DNA of 64,000 nt. It comes from Ciona intestinalis (Eukaryota > Chordata > Ascidiacea > Phlebobranchia > Cionidae). The notes under the pieces were generated by a model, which saw only the letters and a list, made by a program, of their open reading frames with translations, was not told the DNA's origin and searched no databases. A program made the position numbers and the translations under genes. The stretch spans positions 2,351,589-2,415,588 of the forward strand of contig NC_020170.2 of the NCBI RefSeq assembly GCF_000224145.3. Reading direction: 5' to 3'. Shown here piece after piece: positions 52,801 through 62,300 of this stretch. How positions within the stretch are numbered: position 1 is the first letter of the stretch; the number at the start of each line of letters is the position of its first letter.

Positions 52801-54680
52801 TTCTTTGCTTACTACCAAATGGGACGAGAAAATAGACTAAAAAGGTGTTCCATCTCCCCCTACCCTACTATATAACTTATTTATTATTTGTCCGCGCATG
52901 GCATGGCAGTTACAGTGCCCACTTTACCATACATATACGTAACTTCGTGAATAAGTATTTTAGAGACTTATGAATGTTTTATATATGGCTAACAGTTTAG
53001 AGTTTAGACAACACAAAGCGACCACTAGGTTGAAGCGGTTAGAGGTAGACACGCTAAATATAAAGACACTATATGATTGTAATAATGTGAACAGTGGCGC
53101 AGCCAGAAAAAAAAGAGAGGGGGGGTTAGTTAAAAACATTCTTTTGGGGGGGTTATAAGGGGGGTCGCGACCCCCTAAATCTCCCTGGCTGCGCCACTGA
53201 ATGTGGACCTATATTTTTTTATATTTCATTTATTTATCCAAACTATAGTTACCTCCAAAACTCCTCAGCTGCTGTAGTTTCCAAAGAAGTATTTCGGCCG
53301 GGATCGTTATAAGCAATATTACCTGTTACATTTAACACATCACGTCGACCAACTTCAACACAGCTCTCTGTGTTCCAACTGTTTCCACAGCTTGTCCAAG
53401 GCAGTGGAAACTGAAAGCTTGCCACCAAGTATTTAGCTGCCCAAGCCAAAATTATGACATAGTAGACACTTGAGTGAAATATGGTGATCATTCCTGCCAG
53501 TCCCACCCCTGCAATTTGTTAGTTAAAAAAATACTAGTTCGGAAATTTTTTGTAGTTTAAGAGCTTTTAGGTTCAATACAAGACTCTTCTATAATATTTT
53601 TATAAAGTTTTACAAAATAAATGGATGAATGAAACCTGCCTTAACGAATAAATGGCAATTATTTATCCTCGCGTTGCAGGACAGCAGTCATGTTTGTTTT
53701 ATTTTATACACCTCGTGTCGGCTTATACATTACAACGTATGTATGACCATTTTCTGTATGACTAACAGTTTTAACAATTAATCTATTAAAGACAACCGGG
53801 ACAAAGCAATTTCCGTGTCTTTCTCAAGGAAATATACGCCCACAATGATAGCAGCATCCAGCATAGAACCTTTATAATGGTTCTCATGCGAGCAACTAAC
53901 CACGGAGTCACCACGGCGGTATCTTTTCTGCATGATTAAATCTGCATATTTATTTGGCGCGGTGACAATGTGGTCAGCGCGGCTCCCTTCAACCAAGGGG
54001 TAACGGGTTCAAAGCTCGTCGCTGCTACCATTGGACGGCGTAAATGGCTTGGGAATGATATTTATTAGTCACCCACAAAGTTAGATATTTGGTAACTTGC
54101 AAGCTGCCTCAAGGTGTATTAACACCCATGTTATTTAACGGCTGTCATTTTCCATCCACGCGAAGATTAATATATATTTATTCAATGATCTGCTGATAAA
54201 TTCTCCATGTCGATTTTTTAAAGTTACCTTTAAAAAGCGGAACTCGATTCCACGATTTGCTAACACCTTGTTGACAGTATTGACCAAAGGAAGTTTCAAG
54301 GATAATAACTGGGATGGCAATAAAAATAACCGACAGAGTGTAAGGAATAAGAAACGCACCTGCAGGAGTGTGAAATAGAGTTTTATTTACTCGTTAAATT
54401 ACACGTGAAAATTATCAAAAACGATAGTATAGTTTTTTAAGTATGCTTGTTTTTTAATGTTTTCCAATCTTACCCCACACTACTATATCTCATAATAAAA
54501 CCACATATAAAAAGAGCATAGTAAATGTAATTATTACATACCACCGCCGTTTTCAAAGCATAGGTACGGAAATCTCCACAAATTTCCCAACCCTACAACA
54601 TATCCGACTGTTGAAAATAAAAAGTCAAACGGTTTCGCCCATTTTTGACGTGGCTCATGTTGTACCATCGTTTGCTTCAT
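46844..54680 (-). CDS. SLC6 Na+/Cl- coupled transporter, 12 exons
   Basis: Exons: 54680-54542, 54359-54228, 53508-53253, 52534-52402, 51866-51732, 51453-51350, 50735-50642, 50514-50371, 49863-49726, 49349-49143, 47362-47228, 46957-46844. Sum 1,731 nt, 576 aa, all in phase. TM1 has [16 protein letters not shown]2 has the PWTSCGN...TESC cysteine pair and N-glycosylation sites NVTG and NTSL. TM8 keeps the Asp-Ser of the Na2 site (LLGFDSE). Twelve helices can be traced. [15 protein letters not shown] resembles GABA, taurine, betaine and creatine carriers, so a role in uptake of a small zwitterion is likely; the substrate cannot be told. TM6 is unusual ([20 protein letters not shown]). A second copy of the last two exons lies at 48454-48808. 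A candidate trans-splice acceptor TTGCAG lies at 54722. Confidence 0.92.
47001..47205. mobile_element. palindromic MITE copy 4 (SLC6 last intron)
   Basis: Worn left end GTGCTGTAGGTTGGCATACC, good right end TCTTCCCCCACCCTACTATA; fills most of the intron between the last two SLC6 exons. Confidence 0.65.
47483..47715. mobile_element. nested inverted-repeat element
   Basis: GGTGGCTGTACACAGTATC at 47483 is repeated inverted at 47600-47618, enclosing about 100 bp with short palindromes. Two more direct copies of CCGGATACTGTGTACAGCCA follow at about 47623 and 47658, and TTTGCATACGACTTCGCAAG occurs at about 47565 and 47692. Looks like a small MITE inserted into, or duplicated beside, a relative. Confidence 0.6.
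47923..48242. mobile_element. hAT-type MITE with perfect 8-bp target duplication
   Basis: Element 47931-48234 (304 bp) begins CAGTGCTCCTCAACCTTTTT and ends CCGGTTGAATAGCACTG. Both flanks read ATATAATA. Internal GTGCACCC repeats near the right end. No coding capacity. Confidence 0.85.
48454..48552 (-). pseudogene. alternative SLC6 terminal exon (copy A)
   Basis: Acceptor CTTTCAG at 48555-48553, 32 codons ([20 protein letters not shown] ... CEKNEEP) and TGA. Phase 0, as required after the upstream exon copy ending FSE. Its sequence is unlike the copy B tail, so it would give a different cytoplasmic C-terminus. The exon itself is intact, but its partner exon is damaged, so it may be unused. Confidence 0.45.
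48609..48733. mobile_element. palindromic MITE copy 5, half element
   Basis: Right half with GATCAGAATATTTGGATGTT-ATATGCTAAAGGTGTCCTGTC and a worn left end; lies between the two copy A exons. Confidence 0.55.
48743..48808 (-). pseudogene. truncated SLC6 TM12 exon (copy A)
   Basis: Reads [22 protein letters not shown] then a GTAAAAA donor; the functional exon at 47362-47228 has [21 protein letters not shown]. The first 69 nt of the exon and its acceptor are missing; SINE sequence begins exactly at the break (48809). Most likely a dead exon left by partial duplication or insertion with deletion. Confidence 0.6.
48809..48955. repeat. SINE pieces in inverted arrangement
   Basis: CCGGAAAACGACAGTCGTTA-TAACACGGGTG (reverse sense) is followed by TGTAATAACGACTACCGTTT-TCCGGCCACGTGAGG (forward sense), making a large imperfect hairpin of two SINE tails. 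Confidence 0.6.
49402..49712 (+). mobile_element. full-length tRNA-derived SINE (SLC6 intron 9)
   Basis: Starts GGCGCCGTGGATAGTGGTTAG (A-box-like), GGTATGGTCTCAAGACT (B-box position), then the body (CCTTGGGCAAGACATTTAAC, CAGTGGTCACTAATGGGTTG, GTGTATGAAACAGAACATCC, GACTGTCGTTTTCCGGCC) and an ATTC tail. Resembles the composite SINE known from Ciona; name not checked. Confidence 0.8.
49905..50025. mobile_element. small hAT-type MITE, third copy
   Basis: AGGGCTTTCCAAACGGTGGA at left, AAATGTTTGGGAAGCACCGA at right, with ATTATACTAATAACTGTGAA inside; same family as 25192 and 45485. Confidence 0.55.
50187..50336. mobile_element. palindromic MITE copy 6, internally deleted
   Basis: TAGTAGGGTACAGTGGGGGG left, TCTTCCCCAACCCCACTATA right; about 150 bp, shorter core. 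Confidence 0.65.
50822..50900 (-). repeat. SINE tail fragment, reverse (SLC6 intron 6)
   Basis: TTGGACAACGACAGTTGTTA-TAACACGAGTATCTTGTATAC matches the reversed SINE 3' part. Confidence 0.5.
50908..51093. mobile_element. palindromic MITE copy 7
   Basis: TACTATGTGGGATAACCTGG left, CCACCTTTCCCAACCCTACT right, canonical core between. A worn reverse SINE follows to about 51295. Confidence 0.7.
51508..51702. mobile_element. palindromic MITE copy 8 (fills SLC6 intron 5)
   Basis: TTAGTACAGTACCACGGGGT left, ATCTCCTCTACTAAATG right; occupies most of the 278-bp intron. Confidence 0.65.
52150..52352. mobile_element. palindromic MITE copy 9
   Basis: TATAGGGTTGGGAGAAGATG left, TTTCCACACCCTTCTATACG right; core TATCCTGATCGTGTTTTAAA. 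Confidence 0.7.
52678..52873. mobile_element. palindromic MITE copy 10
   Basis: CAATAGGGTGGGAGAAAACG left, ATCTCCCCCTACCCTACTAT right; full-length, 195 bp. Confidence 0.78.
53084..53207. mobile_element. hAT-type MITE, 108 bp, imperfect 8-bp target duplication
   Basis: Element 53092-53199 begins CAGTGGCGCAGCCAG and ends CTGGCTGCGCCACTG, a perfect 15-bp inverted repeat. Flanks are AATGTGAA and AATGTGGA. The centre is G-rich with GGGGGTCGCGACCCCC, itself a palindrome. Confidence 0.85.
53660..53935 (-). repeat. SINE, reverse (SLC6 intron 2)
   Basis: TCCTCGCGTTGCAGGACAGC (tail side), TACACCTCGTGTCGGCTTAT, CTGTATGACTAACAG, ending near a worn head. Sits next to the opposite-strand SINE at 53953. 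Confidence 0.65.
53953..54184 (+). repeat. SINE, forward, with tRNA-like head (SLC6 intron 2)
   Basis: GGCGCGGTGACAATGTGGTC, GGGTAACGGGTTCAAAGCTC (B box GGTTCAAAG), GTGTATTAACACCCATGTT and the CACGCGAAGATTA end; the middle is deleted. Confidence 0.7.
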
Positions 54681-54761
54681 ACCAAAATGAACAGAGTAGC
54701 CTTTCGTCTAATTTTTTAACTCTGCAATGTTAGAAACACGTTTATAATGAACATGTATATA

Positions 54762-55015
54762 TTAGGGTGGAGAAGATGGGACACCTTTTCGTTCCATTTT
54801 CTCTTCCCATTTGGTAATAAACAAAATACATTCAAAGAATTATAAAACTATATCCTCACTGCTCCCATAGACCAACATTTGGTGTGTAAAACACGCGATC
54901 AAGATATTTGTATATTAAGCGCTAAAGTTGTCCCATCCTACCCCACAGTACTCTATACGAGAAAATATATTGAAAAGGTGTCCCTTTTCCCCATCCTATT
55001 ATATATTATACTACA
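54762..55015. mobile_element. palindromic MITE copy 11 plus an extra half element
   Basis: TATTAGGGTGGAGAAGATGG left and CCCATCCTACCCCACAGTAC right near 54945, then a second right end (AAAGGTGTCCCTTTTCCCCA-TCCTATTATA) to about 55015. Confidence 0.68.
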
Positions 55016-55403
55016 ATGCACTCTTATAAGACGCAAAATTTATTTGTATCTTTGGATCATGCGCTTTTGCTGTATGCGGGTATATGTTTCTACTTAGGCA
55101 GAGGAAACCGCATTTGCGCATAACTTTTATGGAATTTTAAAAACAAAACTTGTTGAACACCATAGTCTACTTTAGCTTAATGTAATAGTCAATATAAACT
55201 CGACGTTAGTTTTCTCTAGTGGACAAAGGCGATTACAAAGGCGTTACTTTGTGTTTTTTTATATCGAATAATATGTTTACATTTTCTCTCTTTTACTCTC
55301 AAAAGATCTATAGCCCTAATTCTAATTGATAAGGCGGAAACCGTTTGCCAGTTCCCCGGTCTATATTAACTGTGGTAAGTGCAAACACACGCACACACAC
55401 ACA

Positions 55404-55435
<32 letters not shown>

Positions 55436-55780
55436 CACCAATAAATTTGACCGAATCAACCTATGACTTCTACGCGATTCGGTTTATTGGTGTCGGTCAT
55501 TAAAACCCGTGCGCTTATACCAGAAACATTCAGCTGACTCATTTTCAAAAGTTAAAGTGGGTTAATTCCTAAATGGTTTAAGTAAAACTGATTGAAAGAA
55601 TTTTTTTGCAGTACGGTAGAGTTTTTTAGAGAAATTTTGCACCATACCCTACTACGAAAGGGCGATTAGAATCTGAACACGGAATTTAAAAAAAGGAAAA
55701 AAATCGCGACATCCGTAGAGCACCTTGGTTCATTTTTAACACAACATTTTGTCTCGCATGTTGTTGTTAAACAGCACATA
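55016..55780. other. intergenic DNA upstream of SLC6
   Basis: No gene seen. Holds the microsatellite at 55386-55438 and otherwise plain AT-rich sequence. The whole of 54.7-59.3 kb has no gene I can support. Confidence 0.5.
55386..55438. repeat. CA / CGCA microsatellite
   Basis: A (CA)n run passes into about eight units of ACGC and back to ACAC, 53 bp. Confidence 0.95.
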
Positions 55781-55782
55781 TA

Positions 55783-55982
55783 TAGTAGGAGGCCTGGGGT
55801 TGGAGATGGGACACCTTTAGCACATACTATCCAAATATCCTGACTGATTTTTAAACAATTAACAACGGTAGTTGTAAGGCTACGATTCTTTTTAATTTCT
55901 TTGGGCGCTCTTTGTTTAATACCAAATAGGACGAGACAATATAATGAAAAGGTGTGACATCTTTCCCCACCCTATTATACGA
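55783..55982. mobile_element. palindromic MITE copy 12
   Basis: TAGTAGGAGGCCTGGGGTTG left, TCTTTCCCCACCCTATTATA right, standard core (TATCCTGACTGATTTTTAAA). Confidence 0.72.
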
Positions 55983-56224
55983 CTATACAGACCTTTTGTA
56001 TAGGTTGGTTGTTTTCGAACTGCCTCAGCAGACTAAACCCCCCACAAGCCATGTATACAACTCCCTATTATTAATTTAACTGACAGAAACGGAAAAGGAA
56101 ACATATTGACAAATATATATCACATACACAGGATGCACGGTTGCTGTTTCCCTATTCACAAACAAAGGATTCAACGAATTAGAGAAACTAAATTCTAAAT
56201 GAAAAACCATATCCTTCATACATA

Positions 56225-56513
56225 TAGTAGGGTGGGGGAAGATGGGACACCTTTTTATTCTATTTTCTCGTCTTATTTGGAAGTAAACGAAGAACTTTTA
56301 AAGAATTATAAACCCGTATCTCTACGACGCCCATAGACCGTTGTTAAATGTTAAAACACACGATCAGGATATTTAGTGTGTGCTAAAGGTGTCCCATTTA
56401 TTATGTGCTAAAGTTAAATGTTAAAACACACGATCAGGGTATTTAGTGTGTGCTAAAGGTGTCCCATTTATTATGTGCTAAAGGTGTCCCATCTTCCCCC
56501 ATAGTACTATATA
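56225..56513. mobile_element. palindromic MITE copy 13 with internal tandem duplication
   Basis: TAGTAGGGTGGGGGAAGATG left, ATCTTCCCCCATAGTACTAT right. A roughly 68-bp block (AAATGTTAAAACACACGATC ... GTCCCATTTATTATGTGCTA) occurs twice, at about 56345 and 56413, which makes this copy near 290 bp. Confidence 0.75.
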
Positions 56514-56883
56514 CCCGCAAGTGCATTTTTCATATATCAGTCGTTCAATAAATGTAGTGTTATCGCTATTATGCAGCGCCATGCGGGATACTGGTGCTGA
56601 TAAAAAATATGCATCGTGTGACCACGCATTTTTCTCAATACATTAAACCAACTGTTCATTGAATGCAACAAAGCAGGTCCTATGTTAGGTAATTTAAAGA
56701 AAAGCGCGCACAAAATGCACCTATAACCGACTAACTGTAACACAGTACCTAAACAATGTGCTGTGAAACATCATCTTACACGGGAAATAAGAAAAGGAAG
56801 TCTCATTTATCGACTTTAAGTGTTCATATTCCTTATCACCGAACATGTATATTTTTCATATATTTTGTTTCAAAAATATTAGT
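56514..56883. other. intergenic, nothing recognised
   Basis: AT-rich DNA between two MITEs with no coding or repeat signal that I recognise. Confidence 0.5.
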
Positions 56884-57081
56884 ATAGTAGAGTGGGGGGA
56901 GATGAGACACGTTTTCATTCTATTTTCTCGTTTAATTTGTTAATAAACAAAGAACATTTAAAGAGTTATAAAACCGTATCCTTACGACTCCCATATGCCG
57001 TTTTTAACTGCTAAAACACAATCAAGATATTCGGATATTATGTGTTAAAGGTGTCCCATCTTCCCCCACCCTACTATATAT
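56884..57081. mobile_element. palindromic MITE copy 14
   Basis: TAGTAGAGTGGGGGGAGATG left, CATCTTCCCCCACCCTACTA right; full length. A right-end fragment (CTCGTCTTTCCCCATCCTAC) follows at about 57268-57292. Confidence 0.78.
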
Positions 57082-57299
57082 ATTATATTTGAATGACCCA
57101 CGAGGTTTAAATTATTGAATTAAAAACAAATTCTTCAAAGTTTGGCAATAAAACCTATACAACTACAAAGTGGCTGGGAAACGAAAGAAAAAAATTAACA
57201 ACAATCGCATTTCCTATCATCCTAAACTAAAGGTATATCCGTAAATAGAGATTTTTTTTAAAAAAAGTCTCGTCTTTCCCCATCCTACTACATAATGTA

Positions 57300-58355
57300 A
57301 ATTACCACCCAAAATTGACGTACTCACTTTCTACAAGTTTTAGTTGGTTACACGAGCTATCATATAGCATTTCATACATACGCCCGTGGGCAAATTGAAG
57401 GTGTACTGTTTGGGCCACCTAAAAATGCTTCTATATCATTTGGGGAACAAATCACGCTCTATCGACCACGTTAAGTTATAATTACAGCGAACTATAATTT
57501 CACTTAACATATACACACGCCTGTATCTTATAAGATATAAGAAAACATAATCTCTCTCGCATATTTGTTGGCGATAATCTGGCTAAAACCAGCATAGTGC
57601 GTCTCTTAGTTGAAGGTCTTCCAAAATAAACCCGTTTTCTGCTTCGCTTAGGCAGTTGTGCATAAAACCACAGCGGTTGAGATAACAAATATTTGAATTC
57701 GCCCTGTTCTGCCTCTTGATTTTAACATTTTACTTTCGCCAAAGTAACCAGACAACGCGATAAAAAGCACATTTTTTACGGAGAGGAGGCCATAAAACAG
57801 GCCTGGCACAAATTTGTACTAAAAGTACTGAAATTAACTAGCCCCAAAAGCTGCTGTGCGGATATGTACTAAAATTATACTTATACTTTTTTACTTTAGG
57901 ACCGAGGTCTATTAAGCTGCATAGTTAGACGCAAAACGAGAACCATGAGAAAAAAAATTGGACGCAAAACAAGAAGACTGCTAATGATACATTTACCTCG
58001 GCACGATAACAATTAACACGAACCTAATCTAATCGGACAGAAAAAAGCAAACCTGCAAAAAAGCAAAAAAGGGCATGCACCGCGTCTTGGCTCCAATAAT
58101 AATAATTACACCACAATGTGATAACAGTTACCATAAGTATGTAGGGAAGCCGATTTAGTCCTAAAGCAAAAAACACCGTTTGGTTCTGTTTGCAAGTTAC
58201 TAAAATCACATATATAATTAGTGAATAATTAACTATTTATTTTAGGATAATTAAAGATTACATCGTATAATTAGCGAGCAATTAAAGTTTGCTATGATGA
58301 AATGCAGAACTTCCTATTTTTTTCAAACGTTAAACCATTGATAACAGCATTTATC
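57300..58355. other. intergenic, nothing recognised
   Basis: No gene, RNA or clear repeat seen on either strand; open frames are short and lack splice support. Confidence 0.5.
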
Positions 58356-58650
58356 GGCGCCGTGGCACAGTATGTTAGGGGGCATGCCTAGAGGTAATCG
58401 GTTCAGGGCTCGTCGCTGCGACCATTGTTGGCGAAAGTGTTCTTGTGCAAGCAATTGCTCTATCCCGATGGTCACTTGTATGGGTTATCTAAGTTGTCAG
58501 CCATACAAACAGAAAAAAACAATCACTCACGAAGTTACATTCGTTGTAATTTGTAAGCTGGCACGTGGTGTATGAAACAGAACACCCGTGTTATAAAGAC
58601 TGCCGTTTTCAAGTCACAACATTCATTAACTCATTCACATTCGATTCAAT
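58356..58650 (+). mobile_element. full-length tRNA-derived SINE
   Basis: GGCGCCGTGGCACAGTATGT (A box region), GGTAATCGGTTCAGGGCTCG (B box GGTTCAGGG), TGTTCTTGTGCAAGCAATTG, GATGGTCACTTGTATGGGTT, GGCACGTGGTGTATGAAACA-GAACACCCGTG and an ATTC-rich tail. The best-preserved copy in the window. Confidence 0.85.
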
Positions 58651-59300
58651 ATTTAAATCTAAACATGGTCATATCCACAACGATTGACGCATCCGCATCC
58701 AACTATTTACAGATTATTGGGGGCGCATTAAAATTTTTCCTTATCGGCTACATTACATTATCAGTTACGAAGTGTTATTCCTTGCCTGTAGAAGACGCGC
58801 TGTTACAGATATTTCGTTCCGTGCAGGCTCATGCATCTCAACTTGTACTTTTATGTCGGACATTTTGCCCGGGTGTGTTTAATCCTTGCCTGTAGTTTTG
58901 ATCCGGACAGACGTTTTATGGGGAGACAAATCATAATAGTTATTACTAAAGCTGTAAGTAGTAAATTGTAATTGACTTACAATTTCAGTAATTTGTACAT
59001 GAACGACTTTTAATTTATTTCATTATCTGACATATAGCAAGTAAATAATGTTTATCTAAATCATTAAAAATAACCGTATTTAAGCAATTTTGTTTTTATG
59101 TAAAAATTATGCGATTACCTTCACGTAGGGAATGGTTTTGAAATACAAATTTTACGTTTTTACATGCCCATTCATTAGAGATCAGCTCTCTTGTTTTACA
59201 CAGATTAAAATAAAATACATCGTATTTATACGAACACATTGTGGTTAAAATATACAAAATGATGATAATGACATCATTGTAGGTTCAATCAAGCTGCACA
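58651..59300. other. intergenic, downstream of the myosin XV gene
   Basis: A 76-codon frame from 58664 exists but shows no homology or signal peptide. Otherwise AT-rich. Confidence 0.45.
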
Positions 59301-59303
59301 GTT

Positions 59304-59309
59304 TTTATT
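59304..59309 (-). promoter_or_regulatory. poly(A) signal of the myosin XV gene
   Basis: AATAAA on the minus strand 15 bp past the stop codon at 59325; supports the short last exon. Confidence 0.6.
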
Positions 59310-59324
59310 TACTCAAATTTTCTT

Positions 59325-62300
59325 TCATCTGCACTGCAAATGCTGTTCAATTATGCTCTCAATTAACAGGGCCTGGTGGGAAATGCAAAAATATAAAAAT
59401 TAAGTTATGGAAAAAGACAAATCATAGTAGGGTGAGGGAAGATGGGACACTTTGTCAGACGGGACTGTTTTTTATTTTTTACAGACCTGAGACTGTTCTT
59501 TATTTTGTTTTTTTCTTTTTTTGTGTTTTTTCGAATTTGTAAAATTTTACCTGTTGTGCGATATTTTGAATTGTTGTCAATTAATAAAGGAATGGTAGTA
59601 CTAATTCGTGGAATTACCCAAAAATCGCCATCTATTTTTATTTTGAAAATATTTGGCAATATGTGCTAAAGTGTCCCATCTCCCCCTATTGTACTATATA
59701 GTAAATTGGTGCTGTGGCAAGCGTTGTAAAAAAAAGCATTGAACCGGTGCCATGGGTGGCTAGAATGCTCGCCTTCTAACCAGAAACAGATGGTTTAAGT
59801 TTAAGACTTGTGGCTGCCCCCTTTAATTTTCTTGGCTAAGACTGTTATCTGCCGTTACCCCAAGTCAGTGGTCATTAATGGGTTACCCATTGTCAGACAA
59901 ATTGGTTTTTATTTATTTGGAAGAACAATAACTGACCCTGTTATAAACATTGTAACTAATAAGCAAAATGTATAAAACAAGGCATGTGTTTTAACTTCTT
60001 GATTTTTCCCACAAAGAAGCCATAAATAAGTGAAATCATTCATTCACATATCAGAAAAGTTTTAATTATTAACATCACCTTGGGTGATTTGATAGTGACC
60101 ACGTTAGGATCTCCAGTTGAAGAAGAGATTTTGACATCACAAATGTTCTTGTTATTTTTCCGAACGTCAACATTCGAAATCCGTGACAAATTATGCTCCA
60201 AAAAGATTCTCTGAAAATCAAAAATTAAATGTGTTGTTTGCATATACAGCGAGACTGACTTTGTTAAAAATACAACTAATATATTGATTGATGTTCTAAT
60301 TTTTAGTTACAGTTGTTCCCTTTTTTTACACACAATGAAAATATTATATAGGTGTAGTGGTGACTAATTGCGGTTCCCTTAATCGCATGCATGTTTATTT
60401 TGAGCAGGCAACTTTTACATTGTACATAAAATACCACATGTATGAAATATTAATAAAGAAATGACCTAACTATGTAAATGCAATGCTATCAGTATTTAAC
60501 ACAAATAAATTGCAACATTTGTGCTTTTACCTTTTTTAGTTACAAATAAATCACAACAGTTAGTCATTTTTTACATCACAAACTTTATAAATTGAAAAAC
60601 ACTTACATCTTCATCTGGATTAATGAGAAAGAAACCTTTTGAGTTGATTGCAACAACTGCGGGTTTCTGACGAGTGTTGGCAAGTTTCACCTGATAGTTA
60701 CAACATATTAATGCACTGTTATTTAAATTCTCTTTGAGTTATATTTTTTAATAATTTAAATTTACATACGAATGAATGAATGAATGTAATACAAAAATGC
60801 AACTGACATCCACTGCAAAAAAGGAGCATCCAAACAACTTTCGCTTCCTCAGCTTGGAAAGAAATTCGCACTGAGCTTGTTGGGTGTTGCAAGATGGGGT
60901 AGATTTCATGTGACCACACACTTTTTCATGCCACAGTGTGGTGTCGTATTGCTTCAGCATTGGACGAGGTATAATGCTCTCCATGTCAGATCTGGAAGAG
61001 ATATGATAAATTATGTTATGGTGGGTATAAGCATGACTATTTGATGGTGCAATATTCATGAAATAATTTTTTTTGTAAGATATTATGCAAGTGCTGTGCT
61101 CAAAGTGTATAGTTGCATGTTTATACTAAGGCCTATATAACCACAGCAGAGTAAATCTATAAGATCCGTGCCCTTCAAAAGGATATTCTTTTTTTGTGAC
61201 ATCAAAGTTGGCATATATAATGTTTTGGGCCGCGGTGTTAAAACTCCTTGCAAAATTGTTAAAAAGGATAAACTGTAACACTTACTGTGAAGGAAAATGG
61301 TTCTTTCCAAAGCCAACAAATAAAAATGCTGCCAACTTTACAGTTTCATCAAAATGGAACTTTGAGAGTTTGTGTGTACCCCCTTCACCATAGAAGAGTT
61401 TTCCAGTAATGTAGTCATCAAGCATCTATAAGCAAAATACATAAGTTTGCATGCTACAGCCTTTTCTATACACATGTGGTCTACACCAAGGCCTAGGCTT
61501 AATTTGGCCATTACAGAGCTCATCGAATATATTTAAAAGTAGTCACTTCTAATCCTAAAGGCATGATGAATGAAACATTTTTTAAGTGTTAAAAATAGTT
61601 TCAACTTTAAAAAAATACTTAAAAAATAGAAAAAAGAAAATTCTCTCACTTGATTAAAGAAGAAGGTAATGAGAGATGGATTCTCAAAGCTGATTGGTTC
61701 AGCCCAAATCACTCGTTNNNNNNNNNNNNNNNNNNNNNNNNNNNNNNNNNNNNNNNNNNNNNNNNNNGCATGACCATTTGATAGTGCAATATTTATGGAA
61801 TAAATTTATTTTTTGTAATGTATTACGCAAGTGGTGTGCTCAAGATGTAAATGCATCTTTACACTAAGGCCTATATAACCACAGCAGAGTAAATCTATAA
61901 GATCCGTGTCCTTCAAACATATATTCTTCTTTTGTGACATCAAAGTTGGCTTATATAACTTTTCTGGTTGCCGTGATAGAACTCATTGCAAAATTCACAA
62001 AATTGTTAAAAAAGAATGAACCACAACACTTACTGTGAAGGGAAATGGTTCTTTCCAAAGCCAACAAATAAAAATGCTGCCAACTTTACAGTTTCATCAA
62101 AATGGAACTTTGAGAGTTTGTGTGTACCCCCTTCACCATAGAAGAGTTTTCCAGTAATGTAGTCATCAAGCATCTATAAGCAAAATACATAAGTTTAGAT
62201 CCTACAGCATTTTCTATATAAGTGTGGTCTACCTCAGAGCCTAGGCCTAATTTGGCCATTACAGAGCTCATCGAATATAGTTAAAAGTAGTCACTTCTAA

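Noticed and set aside
58572..58895. 107-codon plus-strand frame
   Set aside because: Starts inside the SINE tail; the remainder shows no homology, clear signal peptide or splice context.
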